This document shows positions 55,553-63,481 of a DNA stretch of 64,000 bases, piece by piece. The position numbers and the translations under genes are program-made. The stretch's first letter is position 1. Each line of letters opens with the position of its first letter. Source of the DNA: a virus; IMG/VR virus record IMGVR_UViG_3300043446_000435, positions 1-64,000 of that record; one strand, written 5' to 3'. Below the pieces are notes generated by a model. That model was given only the letters and a program-made list of their open reading frames with translations. It made no database searches and was not told the DNA's origin.

Positions 55553-55866
55553 CACGCTGAGGTCGTTGAGGCGTATGGAATAAGCGTTTCGGACGCGGGT
55601 GCGATACCCGCCGCCTCCACCATAAACACAAGCGTCCTGCGAGAGAGTTGCTTTAGGGTAGGACGACAGGAAATAGAACAGCAACTAATACCTGTTCCAC
55701 TTGTGTTTATGATGGGGGCGAAATAGGTTCGACGGGATGCAGTAAAGATGCGAAGAGACCAAAAGCACGTTCTAGATGCAAACGACAATGCACCTGTAGC
55801 TATGGCACTCGCTGCCTAAGCATGAGCTCGGGAGGAGCTTGGAAACAGAATCCTCCCACTTCCCAC
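55553..55866 (+). ncRNA. ssrA: Circularly permuted two-piece tmRNA
   Basis: The acceptor piece comes first: GCGGG-TGCGATA-CCCGC T-arm, CGCCTCC, discriminator A and encoded CCA ending at 55622. The coding piece follows, from GGGGGCG (55714-55720), which pairs with CGCCTCC (one G.T), then TTCGACGGG. The tag frame at 55778-55819 reads ANDNAPVAMALAA-stop, a proper degradation tag ending LAA. CATAAACACAAG (55621-55632) pairs perfectly with CTTGTGTTTATG (55700-55711), closing the intervening loop for processing. GGGAGGA/TCCTCCC follows the tag. This order is the alphaproteobacterial form. Outer ends are approximate. Confidence 0.88.
55778..55819 (+). other. tmRNA tag reading frame
   Basis: Resume codon GCA, then codons for ANDNAPVAMALAA and TAA. 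Ribosomes stalled on broken mRNA would add this peptide. The LAA end is read by ClpXP. Confidence 0.85.
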
Positions 55867-55881
55867 ACATCGAGGTAGATT

Positions 55882-56109
55882 ATGTCTGATTCTAATGATA
55901 AGCGTCTCCGCTACGAAGTTCTTTGCACCGCAATTGGTTTAGTAGATCAAGAACTCTACTGGCGAAAAGAAAGTGGTGAGACTGTGACTGCTCCTCCTAC
56001 AGAAACATACATCAACAAAGCTAAAGAGCTGATGACATTCGTTGATGATATCGCTGATCCAACTGTAAAGACTGTCACTCAGCTTCTGACAGAACACATG
56101 GGTAAGTGA
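55882..56109 (+). CDS. Small acidic hypothetical protein
   Basis: 75 aa, GAGG upstream of the ATG. Helical and Thr/Glu-rich. It ends 4 bp before tRNA-Gln. No family recognised. Confidence 0.6.
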   Translation: MSDSNDKRLRYEVLCTAIGLVDQELYWRKESGETVTAPPTETYINKAKELMTFVDDIADPTVKTVTQLLTEHMGK

Positions 56110-56113
56110 TCAT

Positions 56114-56189
56114 TCGGGGTTAGTTCAATCGGTAGAACTGCGGGTTTTGAGTCCGCGTGTTGGTGGTTCGAGTCCATCACCCCGAACCA
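56114..56189 (+). tRNA. tRNA-Gln(TTG)
   Basis: Acceptor TCGGGGT/ACCCCGA, discriminator A, CCA encoded. Stem GCGGG/TCCGC, loop TTTTGAG, anticodon TTG. It stands away from the main array, after tmRNA. Confidence 0.9.
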
Positions 56190-56204
56190 ACTTAGGATTA
56201 TATC

Positions 56205-56399
56205 ATGCAACGTAGACTTACAATCAGCCCTAAAGAACTCGAAACTCTTACAGAGTGGATCAAAGATATGGATCCACAACCACACAAAATCTCTTTGTTC
56301 AGTGAAAGCACAGGAATCGGCTGCTGCATTCGTGCAGAAATCGAGACAGCTGAAGGCGAAGGTGTGTGGAAAGATATCACAGACTATGATAATTGGTGA
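56205..56399 (+). CDS. Small hypothetical protein
   Basis: 64 aa, with a Cys pair in GIGCCIRAEIE and an acidic end ITDYDNW. Likely alpha/beta. Seen-type small phage protein without known function. Confidence 0.55.
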   Translation: MQRRLTISPKELETLTEWIKDMDPQPHKISLFSESTGIGCCIRAEIETAEGEGVWKDITDYDNW

Positions 56400-56402
56400 C
56401 AC

Positions 56403-56993
56403 ATGAAAGTCTATATTGGTCCTTATACAAACTGGGTTGGTCCTTATCAGATCGCTGATTTCATTTTCTTCTGGGTCAACAAGAACGGGATCTACGCTGA
56501 TGATCCTCCGATCTTTAGTCGTTGGGACTACAAGCTCCATGAAAAGGTTGGCGATTGGCTTGCTGACATCGAATGGCTGAATAAACTATGCAGCTGGATT
56601 GAGTCAAAGAAAGAGCGCAAGATCAAGATTCGTATTGACAAATATGATACTTGGTCACTGGATCATACGCTCGCGCTCATCGTTCATCCGATGCTTGTTC
56701 AGCTCCGCGAGTGCAATCACGGCTATTTCACTTCAGATCCAGACGACGCTCCGCATATTGGTAAGGGTGATGAAGTCGACTTTGGTCATAACGATTCGCT
56801 CGCGTATGATCGCTACAAGTGGATTATGGATGAACTGATCTGGACGTTCGAACAGCTGAAGAACGACAACGACTACGATTTGTTCTATAACAAAGAAACT
56901 GGTTGGGATTTCGAAGCTACCAAAGCGCACAATGATCGTATTGCGAATGGACTTCGTCTCTTTGGTAAGTATTATCGTTCGCTGTGGGACTAA
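56403..56993 (+). CDS. Widely conserved phage protein of unknown function
   Basis: 196 aa. MKVYIGPYTNWVGPYQIAD, KIKIRIDKYDTWSLDHTLALIV and YDRYKWIMDELIWTFEQL form a pattern that recurs in many large phages. No catalytic residues are obvious. The conservation suggests a core infection role. Confidence 0.7.
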   Translation: MKVYIGPYTNWVGPYQIADFIFFWVNKNGIYADDPPIFSRWDYKLHEKVGDWLADIEWLNKLCSWIESKKERKIKIRIDKYDTWSLDHTLALIVHPMLVQLRECNHGYFTSDPDDAPHIGKGDEVDFGHNDSLAYDRYKWIMDELIWTFEQLKNDNDYDLFYNKETGWDFEATKAHNDRIANGLRLFGKYYRSLWD

Positions 56994-56995
56994 GA

Positions 56996-57622
56996 ATGAA
57001 TATCGCTTTTGCTGGATGCAGCTACACGACAGGTACTGAGTTAGATAATCCAGAAAAAGACAGATGGTCTAAAGTCTTGTGCGACGAGATCGGTGCTACA
57101 GAATATAACTTTGGCAAGTCTGGTTCTTCGAACGAAATGATCTGTATGTCTGTGTTCGAGGATATTCTGTCTAAGCCAGATATAGATTTCCTGGTTGTTC
57201 AGTTTACTTCGTGTCTAAGATTCAGTATGGCAACAGACGATCTGATTCTTTCGGTCGGTCCGAATCAACGAGGCAGAAACACTACAGAAGAACTGATCTG
57301 TAAGATACTGTATTCGGATGGAGAGTTTGGTAACACGAATTGGTATAAACTATTCAGATGGAAAGCTGTTGCTCTACATCATCTACTGAACGAAAGAAAC
57401 ATGAATCATATGTTTTTGTTCATGTTAGATAATGAGTCCAAGAAAATGAAAAACGATAAAATGGTTCCACAATCGTTTCGAGATCGCAGCCTGTTCATAG
57501 GCATGAGGGAATACTGCATACACAATGATCTTAAACTTGGAGCCAAACGTCATCCATTAGAAAAGGCAAGTTCTGCTCTTGCCAAAGATCTAATCTTACC
57601 TAAGATGAAAGAATTACTATGA
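56996..57622 (+). CDS. SGNH-hydrolase-like protein
   Basis: 208 aa from ATG 56996. IAFAGCSYTTGTEL (about residues 3-16) has the G-x-S block with a Cys before Ser, NFGKSGSSNEM fits block II and the late KRHP near 190 fits the catalytic His. Such proteins act as esterases on glycans. ATGA overlap with the next gene. Confidence 0.65.
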   Translation: MNIAFAGCSYTTGTELDNPEKDRWSKVLCDEIGATEYNFGKSGSSNEMICMSVFEDILSKPDIDFLVVQFTSCLRFSMATDDLILSVGPNQRGRNTTEELICKILYSDGEFGNTNWYKLFRWKAVALHHLLNERNMNHMFLFMLDNESKKMKNDKMVPQSFRDRSLFIGMREYCIHNDLKLGAKRHPLEKASSALAKDLILPKMKELL

Positions 57623-57732
57623 TTTGGTTCTTAGTCAAATACTACGCCAGCAGAGTATGGTACAAGATCACATTCCGTGAACATCCAATCGAGAAAGCTC
57701 GTAAGCAGGATCCGTTTATCTATGAAGAATAA
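57619..57732 (+). CDS. Tiny basic protein
   Basis: 37 aa, ATGA overlap with the preceding stop and a short overlap with the next gene. Aromatic and basic (MIWFLVKYYASRVWYKI), so possibly membrane-surface bound. Confidence 0.5.
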   Translation: MIWFLVKYYASRVWYKITFREHPIEKARKQDPFIYEE

Positions 57733-58573
57733 GTATGTGGGCTTCACTCAGGGATTCCACACAGAATCCCTTGCCATAATTGATGAAGATGGGAACTGCG
57801 AGTTTCATCCTCGCGGCTTTGATCCCTCGATTGTAGATACAGATAACATCGCGTTCTTCGAACGTCCATATCTCAAGAAAACGCGACAGCTATTCGCTGG
57901 ACAATATAAGTCAGCGCTGGCTCCGCTCAATCTAAAGCTCAAGCCAAAGAAATACTTCGCGCATCATTTGTGTCATGCTGCGAATGCGTTTCAGCAATCC
58001 AACTACACGAGCGCAAGAGTTGTTGTAGCAGATTCTATTGGTGAGTGGGATACAGTTAGCATTTGGGATGCTCACTACGATCATTATGGTTACGCACAAT
58101 ACGAAAAGATCCTTTCATACAAATATCCTTTCAGCGTTGGTCTTTTCTATAGCTCTATCACACAGCTATGCGGATTCAAGCCAAACGCTGAAGAAGGAAA
58201 GTTGATGGAGCTTTCCAAGCTAGGAAAGTTGAGTGAAGATCTTAATGATCTCATGTTCAAGCAGCTATACGAAATGAATAATCATCGTGGTTGTTCTGGT
58301 ATGTATCCTTACTATAGCAAAGAAGATATCGCAGCCGGCGCACAACACACAATAGAAAAGTTTTTGAGATCCTTCTTCAAGGATTCTAAGAATTGTTGTT
58401 TCGCTGGCGGAGTTGCGCTCAACAAATTATTCGTTGACAAGTTGCAAACTATGCACTATAATATATTCGTACCTGAAAATCCTGGTGATCCTGGCTCTGC
58501 GATTGGTGCGGCTGCTTTGCTTTATGGGAGAAAGATATGTTCTATGAAAACTGTGGAAACGACAAGCCACTAA
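57722..58573 (+). CDS. Carbamoyltransferase N-terminal domain protein (NodU/TobZ type)
   Basis: 283 aa from ATG 57722. It matches the Kae1-like N-terminal domain of NodU/CmcH/TobZ O-carbamoyltransferases: HHLCHAANAF (residues 81-90, H-H-x2-H metal site), VVVADSIGEWDT, GLFYSSIT, EEGKLMEL and CFAGGVALN. The YrdC-like second half of the usual 570-aa enzyme is absent, so it must work with another protein or only do one half-reaction. Rhizobial NodU decorates Nod factors. Confidence 0.75.
   Translation: MKNKYVGFTQGFHTESLAIIDEDGNCEFHPRGFDPSIVDTDNIAFFERPYLKKTRQLFAGQYKSALAPLNLKLKPKKYFAHHLCHAANAFQQSNYTSARVVVADSIGEWDTVSIWDAHYDHYGYAQYEKILSYKYPFSVGLFYSSITQLCGFKPNAEEGKLMELSKLGKLSEDLNDLMFKQLYEMNNHRGCSGMYPYYSKEDIAAGAQHTIEKFLRSFFKDSKNCCFAGGVALNKLFVDKLQTMHYNIFVPENPGDPGSAIGAAALLYGRKICSMKTVETTSH
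58434..58462 (+). promoter_or_regulatory. Sigma70-like promoter for KDO-8-P synthase
   Basis: TTGACA 58434-58439, 17-bp spacer, TATAAT 58457-58462, perfect consensus inside the carbamoyltransferase gene. Confidence 0.7.
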
Positions 58574-59361
58574 GCATTATCGCTGGTCCGTGTGTGTTTG
58601 AATCTAAGGATCATGCTGTAGAAACTGCGCTCGCGCTACGCGAAGCCTGTATCAGAGTCGGGCATAAGTTCGACAGAGAAATCAACTTCATTTATAAGAC
58701 CTCTTTCGATAAGGCTAATCGAAGCTCTGCTGATAGTTACAGAAGTGCAGGATTCGACGAAGCCTTTTACGGAATGGAGGCCGTCCGTGGTCGAGGAATC
58801 GAAGTTCTCACGGACGTTCACGATGCGTGGCAATGTGAACAGGTGCAAGCTGATATCCTACAGATCCCTGCATTCCTTTGCCGACAGACTGATCTTATTC
58901 GCGCAGCAGCAGAAAGTGGTAAGCCTGTGAACGTGAAGAAAGGTCAGTTCTTATCTCCGTGGGAAATGAAGAACGTTGCTGAGAAGCTGCGGAAGTTTGG
59001 CTGTGACAAGTATATGTTCACGGAGCGTGGTACGACGTTTGGTTATAATAATCTAGTCGTCGATATGCGTTCGCTTGAAGTGATGAAGCAATATACCAAA
59101 GCTGTCGTTATGGACTGCACTCACGCAGTGCAGCTCCCAGGCGGTAATGGCACTAGCTCTGGTGGTCAGCGTCAGTATGTTTCAACTATGGCTCGCGCTG
59201 CTGTTGCTGTTGGTGTAGCTGCATTGTTCATGGAAGTTCATGAATCGCCAGACAATGCGCCTTCTGATGGTCCGAACATGATTTACCTTGACAGCTTCGA
59301 GCAAATGATATATGATTTAATAGAATTGGATTATATCTCAAAGCGGAGCTTGAGGAGATGA
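58537..59361 (+). CDS. kdsA: KDO-8-phosphate synthase
   Basis: 274 aa. It joins arabinose-5-phosphate and PEP to make KDO-8-P for LPS inner core. IAGPCVFES (Cys19), KTSFDKANR, LQIPAFLCRQTDLI, VNVKKGQF, TERGTTFGYNNLV and the QLPGG...SGG loop are all family blocks. AGPC and QLPGG mark the metal-dependent class. It overlaps the carbamoyltransferase gene by 37 bp. No kdsB is recognised in the window. Confidence 0.9.
   Translation: MFYENCGNDKPLSIIAGPCVFESKDHAVETALALREACIRVGHKFDREINFIYKTSFDKANRSSADSYRSAGFDEAFYGMEAVRGRGIEVLTDVHDAWQCEQVQADILQIPAFLCRQTDLIRAAAESGKPVNVKKGQFLSPWEMKNVAEKLRKFGCDKYMFTERGTTFGYNNLVVDMRSLEVMKQYTKAVVMDCTHAVQLPGGNGTSSGGQRQYVSTMARAAVAVGVAALFMEVHESPDNAPSDGPNMIYLDSFEQMIYDLIELDYISKRSLRR
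59288..59316 (+). promoter_or_regulatory. Possible sigma70-like promoter for gene 59358
   Basis: TTGACA 59288-59293, 17-bp spacer, TATGAT 59311-59316, inside the end of kdsA. Confidence 0.55.
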
Positions 59362-59792
59362 ATCGACGTGGTGTTCTTGGTATGCTTGGTCTTGGCGCAG
59401 CTGCTGGTCCTGCCGTTGCAAAAGAGGTGATCTATCAAACATCGTATCCATCACCAGGATTATCTACGCCTGCAATCCTATCAACTGCTGCAGATTCACC
59501 CATTCCGTGGGATCCAGTCGAAAGTCTTGCGCGAGCAAAAGCAGAATACGAAATGGTGACTAGTGATCCTTCTGCTTGGATTGCTGATTATATTGCTCGC
59601 GAATACGAAGATTATGTAAGCGGATATTCTTCTATTCGTTTAGATAGCATCGATCCAGATATTCGCAATATGAAGTCAATATCGGAATCAGCAAAGATTC
59701 GGATGTGGATCACTCGTAAGGCTCAACGTCGTTATGAAGCAAACAAAAATAGTCTGTTCATGCGTATTCAAGAATTGTTGAAGGAAGTCTGA
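59358..59792 (+). CDS. Exported-type protein with twin-arginine-like start
   Basis: 144 aa. MNRRGVLGMLGLGAAAGPAVA resembles a Tat signal (RR then a hydrophobic h-region and an A-x-A site). The mature part is acidic and helical with a basic end (RKAQRRYEANK). Similar short proteins occur among structural genes of large phages, so true export is uncertain. Confidence 0.6.
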   Translation: MNRRGVLGMLGLGAAAGPAVAKEVIYQTSYPSPGLSTPAILSTAADSPIPWDPVESLARAKAEYEMVTSDPSAWIADYIAREYEDYVSGYSSIRLDSIDPDIRNMKSISESAKIRMWITRKAQRRYEANKNSLFMRIQELLKEV

Positions 59793-60328
59793 TGGGAAAT
59801 ATCGTAGGTAAGGTTTGGGGTGACACGAGCGTTCTTATTCAGAATCCGCTTGTTGAGCTTCATAGAATCAATACAAAAGCTGGCTACAAATGTTCGGAGC
59901 ATAAGCATGCACACAAATGGAACGGATTCTACGTCATCTCAGGAACCATGGAAATCCATGTTCGAAAAGGTGATTACGATCTCACCGACGTTACTGTTCT
60001 CAGAGCAGGTGACTTTACCACTGTTCGTCCTGGCGAGTATCATTGGTTCAGCAGCATCACAGATTGCGCTGCGCTAGAACTCTACTATCCAGAGACTTTG
60101 TCTGAAGATATCCAGCGCAAGAGCGTTGGTGGTCTTGATACTAGTCCTATTTCTATTCATCAGCGGAAACATCAGTATTACGAAAAGTTGAAGGAAACAA
60201 AATCTCCTTGCGTTTCTATCTGTAAACTTGATGAAGTGACAGGTAAGTGTGTCGGATGCGGTCGCACTATCGAAGAAATCCAGGATGCTGGTCTCCGCGA
60301 TGTTCCATATGAAGGATATGATAAATGA
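59792..60328 (+). CDS. Cupin domain fused to DUF1289 zinc domain
   Basis: 178 aa. Residues 1-110 are a cupin: HKHAHKWNGFYVISGTMEIHV and PGEYHWF supply the metal histidines. Residues 138-170 are DUF1289: SPCVSICKLDEVTGKCVGCGRT with four Cys. The two domains are normally separate; DUF1289 is typical of proteobacterial chromosomes. The fusion suggests a regulated metal- or sugar-binding protein. Function unknown. Confidence 0.75.
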   Translation: MGNIVGKVWGDTSVLIQNPLVELHRINTKAGYKCSEHKHAHKWNGFYVISGTMEIHVRKGDYDLTDVTVLRAGDFTTVRPGEYHWFSSITDCAALELYYPETLSEDIQRKSVGGLDTSPISIHQRKHQYYEKLKETKSPCVSICKLDEVTGKCVGCGRTIEEIQDAGLRDVPYEGYDK

Positions 60329-60564
60329 CAGATACAGTCGTTGCTAGTATTATGAGCTCTAATACGTTCATTGCGTTGGTAGAGCAGCGTATCTCCGACA
60401 AAGGCATGAGCTATCTTGAAGCCATCACTGACGTCTGTGAAAAGACTGGGCTTGAGTTTGAGAACGTATCCAAGCTCATGACACCATCTATGCGAAAGCT
60501 GCTGCAAGCTGAAGCTATGTCACTCAATATGATTAAACGCACTGGATCAAGATTGCCAATCTAA
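60325..60564 (+). CDS. 33: Late transcription accessory protein, gp33-like
   Basis: 79 aa. SNTFIALVEQRISDKGMSYLEAITDVCEKTGLE and the C-terminal MSLNMIKRTGSRLPI follow gp33 of T4-like phages, which bridges the sliding clamp and RNA polymerase at TATAAATA late promoters. The presence of gp59 and gp32 just downstream supports the call. A gp55 sigma is not in this window. Confidence 0.75.
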   Translation: MTDTVVASIMSSNTFIALVEQRISDKGMSYLEAITDVCEKTGLEFENVSKLMTPSMRKLLQAEAMSLNMIKRTGSRLPI

Positions 60565-61844
60565 TGACTGCGAATCTTGAAGAATTTGGTGAATTGGTGA
60601 AGCAGAGTATGAACATGCCATACGGAAAAACAAACTACACAGTTAGAGATCTTATGGACTGGATCAGATCTATCAATCTGACTGATGTTAAAATTGAACA
60701 TGTGATGTGGGAAGATTGTTTCCTCATTGGAAATATGAAGAACGGCCAGACATATAAGATTTCGCGATTTCAACTTGAAGATTCTGCGACTCCGAGAATC
60801 GAATTCATCAAAGGTATTGCAGCTGTTCTTAATCTAACGCATCAAGAAGTTGTTGAGATGATTCGAGTGAACGAAAGGGAAAAAATCATGGCCGATACTT
60901 GGAGTAAGGTCTTCGGTAAAGATTATCACACTGCAATCCTCGATGATGCGTCTGAGTCTGTTTCCGCTGGTCCTATTACAGGCGCAACATATATTGCTCC
61001 TGTTCCTGCTAACAGCTGGGTTACTATAGGTAACGGTGGAAGCGGTGGAGCAGGTGGAGCAGTAGGTGCTTTGAATAATTGGATGCACACTAACTATAAT
61101 TTAGACGGAACTATCATGCACGATATGCCAGAACTTGAAGCTGAAGCAGAACAGCAACTTCAAAGAGATCTTATGAGGAATCGTTTGTTCAATAAGCAAG
61201 AACGAGAAGAGCTGGAAAAAGTCAAACAGAAAGTCCTTTGGCATTTCAAGCAGTTTCGTCTCAATGAAGAAATGTCTATCCCATTCAAGTTTAATAAACT
61301 GATTATCGCTGGTGGTTGTTTCGCTTCGTTTCTGAACGGCGAAGAGCCAAGAGACTTTGACGTATTCCTGCTCGAAGATGAGTATAATCGCAAACTCGCT
61401 AAGGGTGTTGCAGATAGTTATAAATCAGAAGATCCTATTCAGATTCCGATCTCAAAGGTTCCAGTCAATCCTCCAGGCGCAAATACGATTGCTGGTTATA
61501 TCTCGCTGGGTCCGAAGAAAAACGATCGCGTGAGAGTTGGTAATTCTAACTACATGCAAAACGACAAGATCGAGCAGACTGTGTTCTTTCAAGATAGCAA
61601 GTTCCAATACATCACGACTCAGTATAAGACTCGTGAAGAACTGATCGGTCACTTCGATTTCAAACATTGCTGCGTGTCGTATAGCTTTGCTACAGATAAG
61701 CTCTACATCACACGCGAAGTTTACGATCTCATCAAGTCTAAGAAACTCGTTCAGAACGGCGACAGAATCCCAGCTGGTTGGCGTTTCGATAAATTCCAAG
61801 AGCGCGGCTGGAAACACGAGCCTCTTGACGTAATGTTTCTCTGA
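60564..61844 (+). CDS. Nucleotidyltransferase-fold phage protein
   Basis: 426 aa. Two parts: an N-terminal 110 residues of helical type, a Gly-rich linker (about residue 152-165), and a C-terminal pol-beta-like nucleotidyltransferase segment IIAGGCFASFLNGEEPRDFDVFLL (GG and D-x-D near residues 248-273). HFDFKHCCVSYSF near 369 follows. Similar proteins occur in T4-like phages between 33 and 59. Activity unproven. Confidence 0.65.
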   Translation: MTANLEEFGELVKQSMNMPYGKTNYTVRDLMDWIRSINLTDVKIEHVMWEDCFLIGNMKNGQTYKISRFQLEDSATPRIEFIKGIAAVLNLTHQEVVEMIRVNEREKIMADTWSKVFGKDYHTAILDDASESVSAGPITGATYIAPVPANSWVTIGNGGSGGAGGAVGALNNWMHTNYNLDGTIMHDMPELEAEAEQQLQRDLMRNRLFNKQEREELEKVKQKVLWHFKQFRLNEEMSIPFKFNKLIIAGGCFASFLNGEEPRDFDVFLLEDEYNRKLAKGVADSYKSEDPIQIPISKVPVNPPGANTIAGYISLGPKKNDRVRVGNSNYMQNDKIEQTVFFQDSKFQYITTQYKTREELIGHFDFKHCCVSYSFATDKLYITREVYDLIKSKKLVQNGDRIPAGWRFDKFQERGWKHEPLDVMFL

Positions 61845-62440
61845 TGGAAGGGATGAAAGCATACAGTCGCTATCAAGCACTCAAGCTGCACTTTACTAGC
61901 GACTATGACTTTGTAAAGTATTCTGGTAAGATCCGCAAGATCAGTGAAGAATCGTTCCTGAAGCGCAAAGATCAGTATCTCTTTCGCAAACTGGAACGTA
62001 AGTATGACGACGAAGGACTCACAGATTTCTTTGTCGCCAACTTTGTCTCCAACGCAGGAGTTCGTTGGGTTGGAGAAATGAATGGTCCTGAGTCTGAGAA
62101 GATATATCTTAACTGGCAGAAACGTATGGAAGCTTTTTCATACTATCTGAAGCAAGACTTGGAAACCATTCTGGATGAATGCAATAACAGCGTAAGCCGT
62201 ATTCTACTGGTTGAATCAACACATCCAGTTCTATTGAAGATGTATATGGCGGGAAAGATTGCAGCTGAAACTGTTATCGCGTTCGACATAGCCTTTGACG
62301 TTCTTGACAAATGGAACAACGAGATTACTGACACGATCGTATGGCCAGAGCTATACCTTCAACTCAGTAAGTATCGACCATTCGTTAGAGTCGATAAGTC
62401 TGTGATAAAAAAAGTGATGCGTGAAGTGTTTTCGTCTTGA
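61844..62440 (+). CDS. 59: Helicase loader, gp59-like
   Basis: 198 aa (T4 gp59 is 217 aa). It loads the replicative helicase on gp32-coated forks. LKLHFTSDYDFVKYSGKI (about residues 13-30) is the family signature; FVSNAGVRWVGEM and the LQLSKYRPFVRVDK end also fit. Its TGA stop lies inside the TTGACG of the gp32 promoter. Confidence 0.85.
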   Translation: MEGMKAYSRYQALKLHFTSDYDFVKYSGKIRKISEESFLKRKDQYLFRKLERKYDDEGLTDFFVANFVSNAGVRWVGEMNGPESEKIYLNWQKRMEAFSYYLKQDLETILDECNNSVSRILLVESTHPVLLKMYMAGKIAAETVIAFDIAFDVLDKWNNEITDTIVWPELYLQLSKYRPFVRVDKSVIKKVMREVFSS

Positions 62441-62466
62441 CGACACGCTATATAATACTATATCAT
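62437..62466 (+). promoter_or_regulatory. Sigma70-like promoter for gp32
   Basis: TTGACG 62437-62442, 18-bp spacer, TATCAT 62461-62466. A stretch TATAATACTATATC between gives other -10 options. The -35 contains the gp59 stop TGA. Confidence 0.6.
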
Positions 62467-62514
62467 GATTAAGTGGATAAGACGTTATACAACACATACA
62501 ACGGAGACATACAT

Positions 62515-63420
62515 ATGAACGAATCTTTTTCTGCCCTCAAGCGTCAGCGCAATTCTTCGCTGGAGCGTCTCACCAAAGAAATCAATAAGCTCGCCAACAA
62601 GGAACAAGGTTCCAAGGAGGACGATCGTTATTGGCAGCCTGAAGTTGATAAGGCTGGTAATGGTTACGCTATCATTCGCTTCCTTCCTGCTCCACAGAAT
62701 GAAGAACTTCCTTGGGTCCGTATCTGGAATCATGGTTTCCAGGGTCCCGGTGGCTGGTACATTGAGAACTCACTGACGACTCTCAATCAGCCTGATCCTG
62801 TTGCTGAAATGAATTCCAAGCTCTGGAATTCTGGCAACGACAAGGATAAGGAAATTGCTCGTGCGCGCAAGCGCCGTCTGAGCTACATCGCAAACATCTA
62901 CGTTGTCAAGGATCCTGCTCATCCTGAGAACGAAGGTAAGGTATTCCTCTACAAGTTCGGTAAGAAGATCTTTGATAAGATCAACGAAAAGATGAATCCT
63001 GAGTTTGACGATGAAAAGCCACTCAATCCTTTTGATCTGTGGGCTGGTGCTAACTTCAAGCTGAAGATCCGTAAAGTCGAAGGCTATCGCAATTACGATA
63101 AGTCTGAGTTCGAAGAGCCGGCTCCGCTGCTCGACGATGATGATGACATGGAAGCAGTTTGGAAGTCACAGCATTCTTTGGCAGAACTGGTATCTGCTGA
63201 TAAGTTCAAGAGCTATGATGAACTGAAGCGTCGTTTGGAAAAGGTTCTGTCCGAACCAAACGCTCGTAAGTCTGAGGATGACGAAGTCCCTTTTGAGCGT
63301 TCAGCTCCGCGTCCGTCTGCGGCTGCTGCTGTTGGTAAGACGGCTGCTCCTAAGAAACTCAAGACTGACGATGATGATGACTTGGAGTTCTTCAACAAGC
63401 TCGCTGAGGATGACGAATAA
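62515..63420 (+). CDS. 32: Single-stranded DNA-binding protein, gp32-like
   Basis: 301 aa from ATG 62515 (T4 gp32 is 301 aa). It coats ssDNA at forks and recombination sites. A basic N-terminal arm (ALKRQRNSSLERLTKEI) is followed by the OB core (YAIIRFLPAP, LPWVRIWNHGFQGPGGWYIENSLTT) and a very acidic tail (DDDDDLEFFNKLAEDDE) that binds partner proteins. It has no Cys, so the zinc site of T4 gp32 is absent. GGAG lies before the ATG. Confidence 0.92.
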   Translation: MNESFSALKRQRNSSLERLTKEINKLANKEQGSKEDDRYWQPEVDKAGNGYAIIRFLPAPQNEELPWVRIWNHGFQGPGGWYIENSLTTLNQPDPVAEMNSKLWNSGNDKDKEIARARKRRLSYIANIYVVKDPAHPENEGKVFLYKFGKKIFDKINEKMNPEFDDEKPLNPFDLWAGANFKLKIRKVEGYRNYDKSEFEEPAPLLDDDDDMEAVWKSQHSLAELVSADKFKSYDELKRRLEKVLSEPNARKSEDDEVPFERSAPRPSAAAAVGKTAAPKKLKTDDDDDLEFFNKLAEDDE

Positions 63421-63448
63421 TCACAGGGCTTATTCCTTTCACCTGTGA
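63421..63448 (+). promoter_or_regulatory. Hairpin just after gp32
   Basis: TCACAGG (63421-63427) pairs with CCTGTGA (63442-63448). It may protect the 3' end of the gp32 messenger. Confidence 0.45.
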
Positions 63449-63455
63449 TTGAACT

Positions 63456-63481
63456 GGGAGAGCTTCGGCTCTCCCTTTTTT
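63456..63481 (+). terminator. Intrinsic terminator with TTCG tetraloop
   Basis: GGGAGAGC (63456-63463), TTCG, GCTCTCCC (63468-63475), then six T. It ends gp32 transcription; the - strand gene ends at the same place from the other side. Confidence 0.9.
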
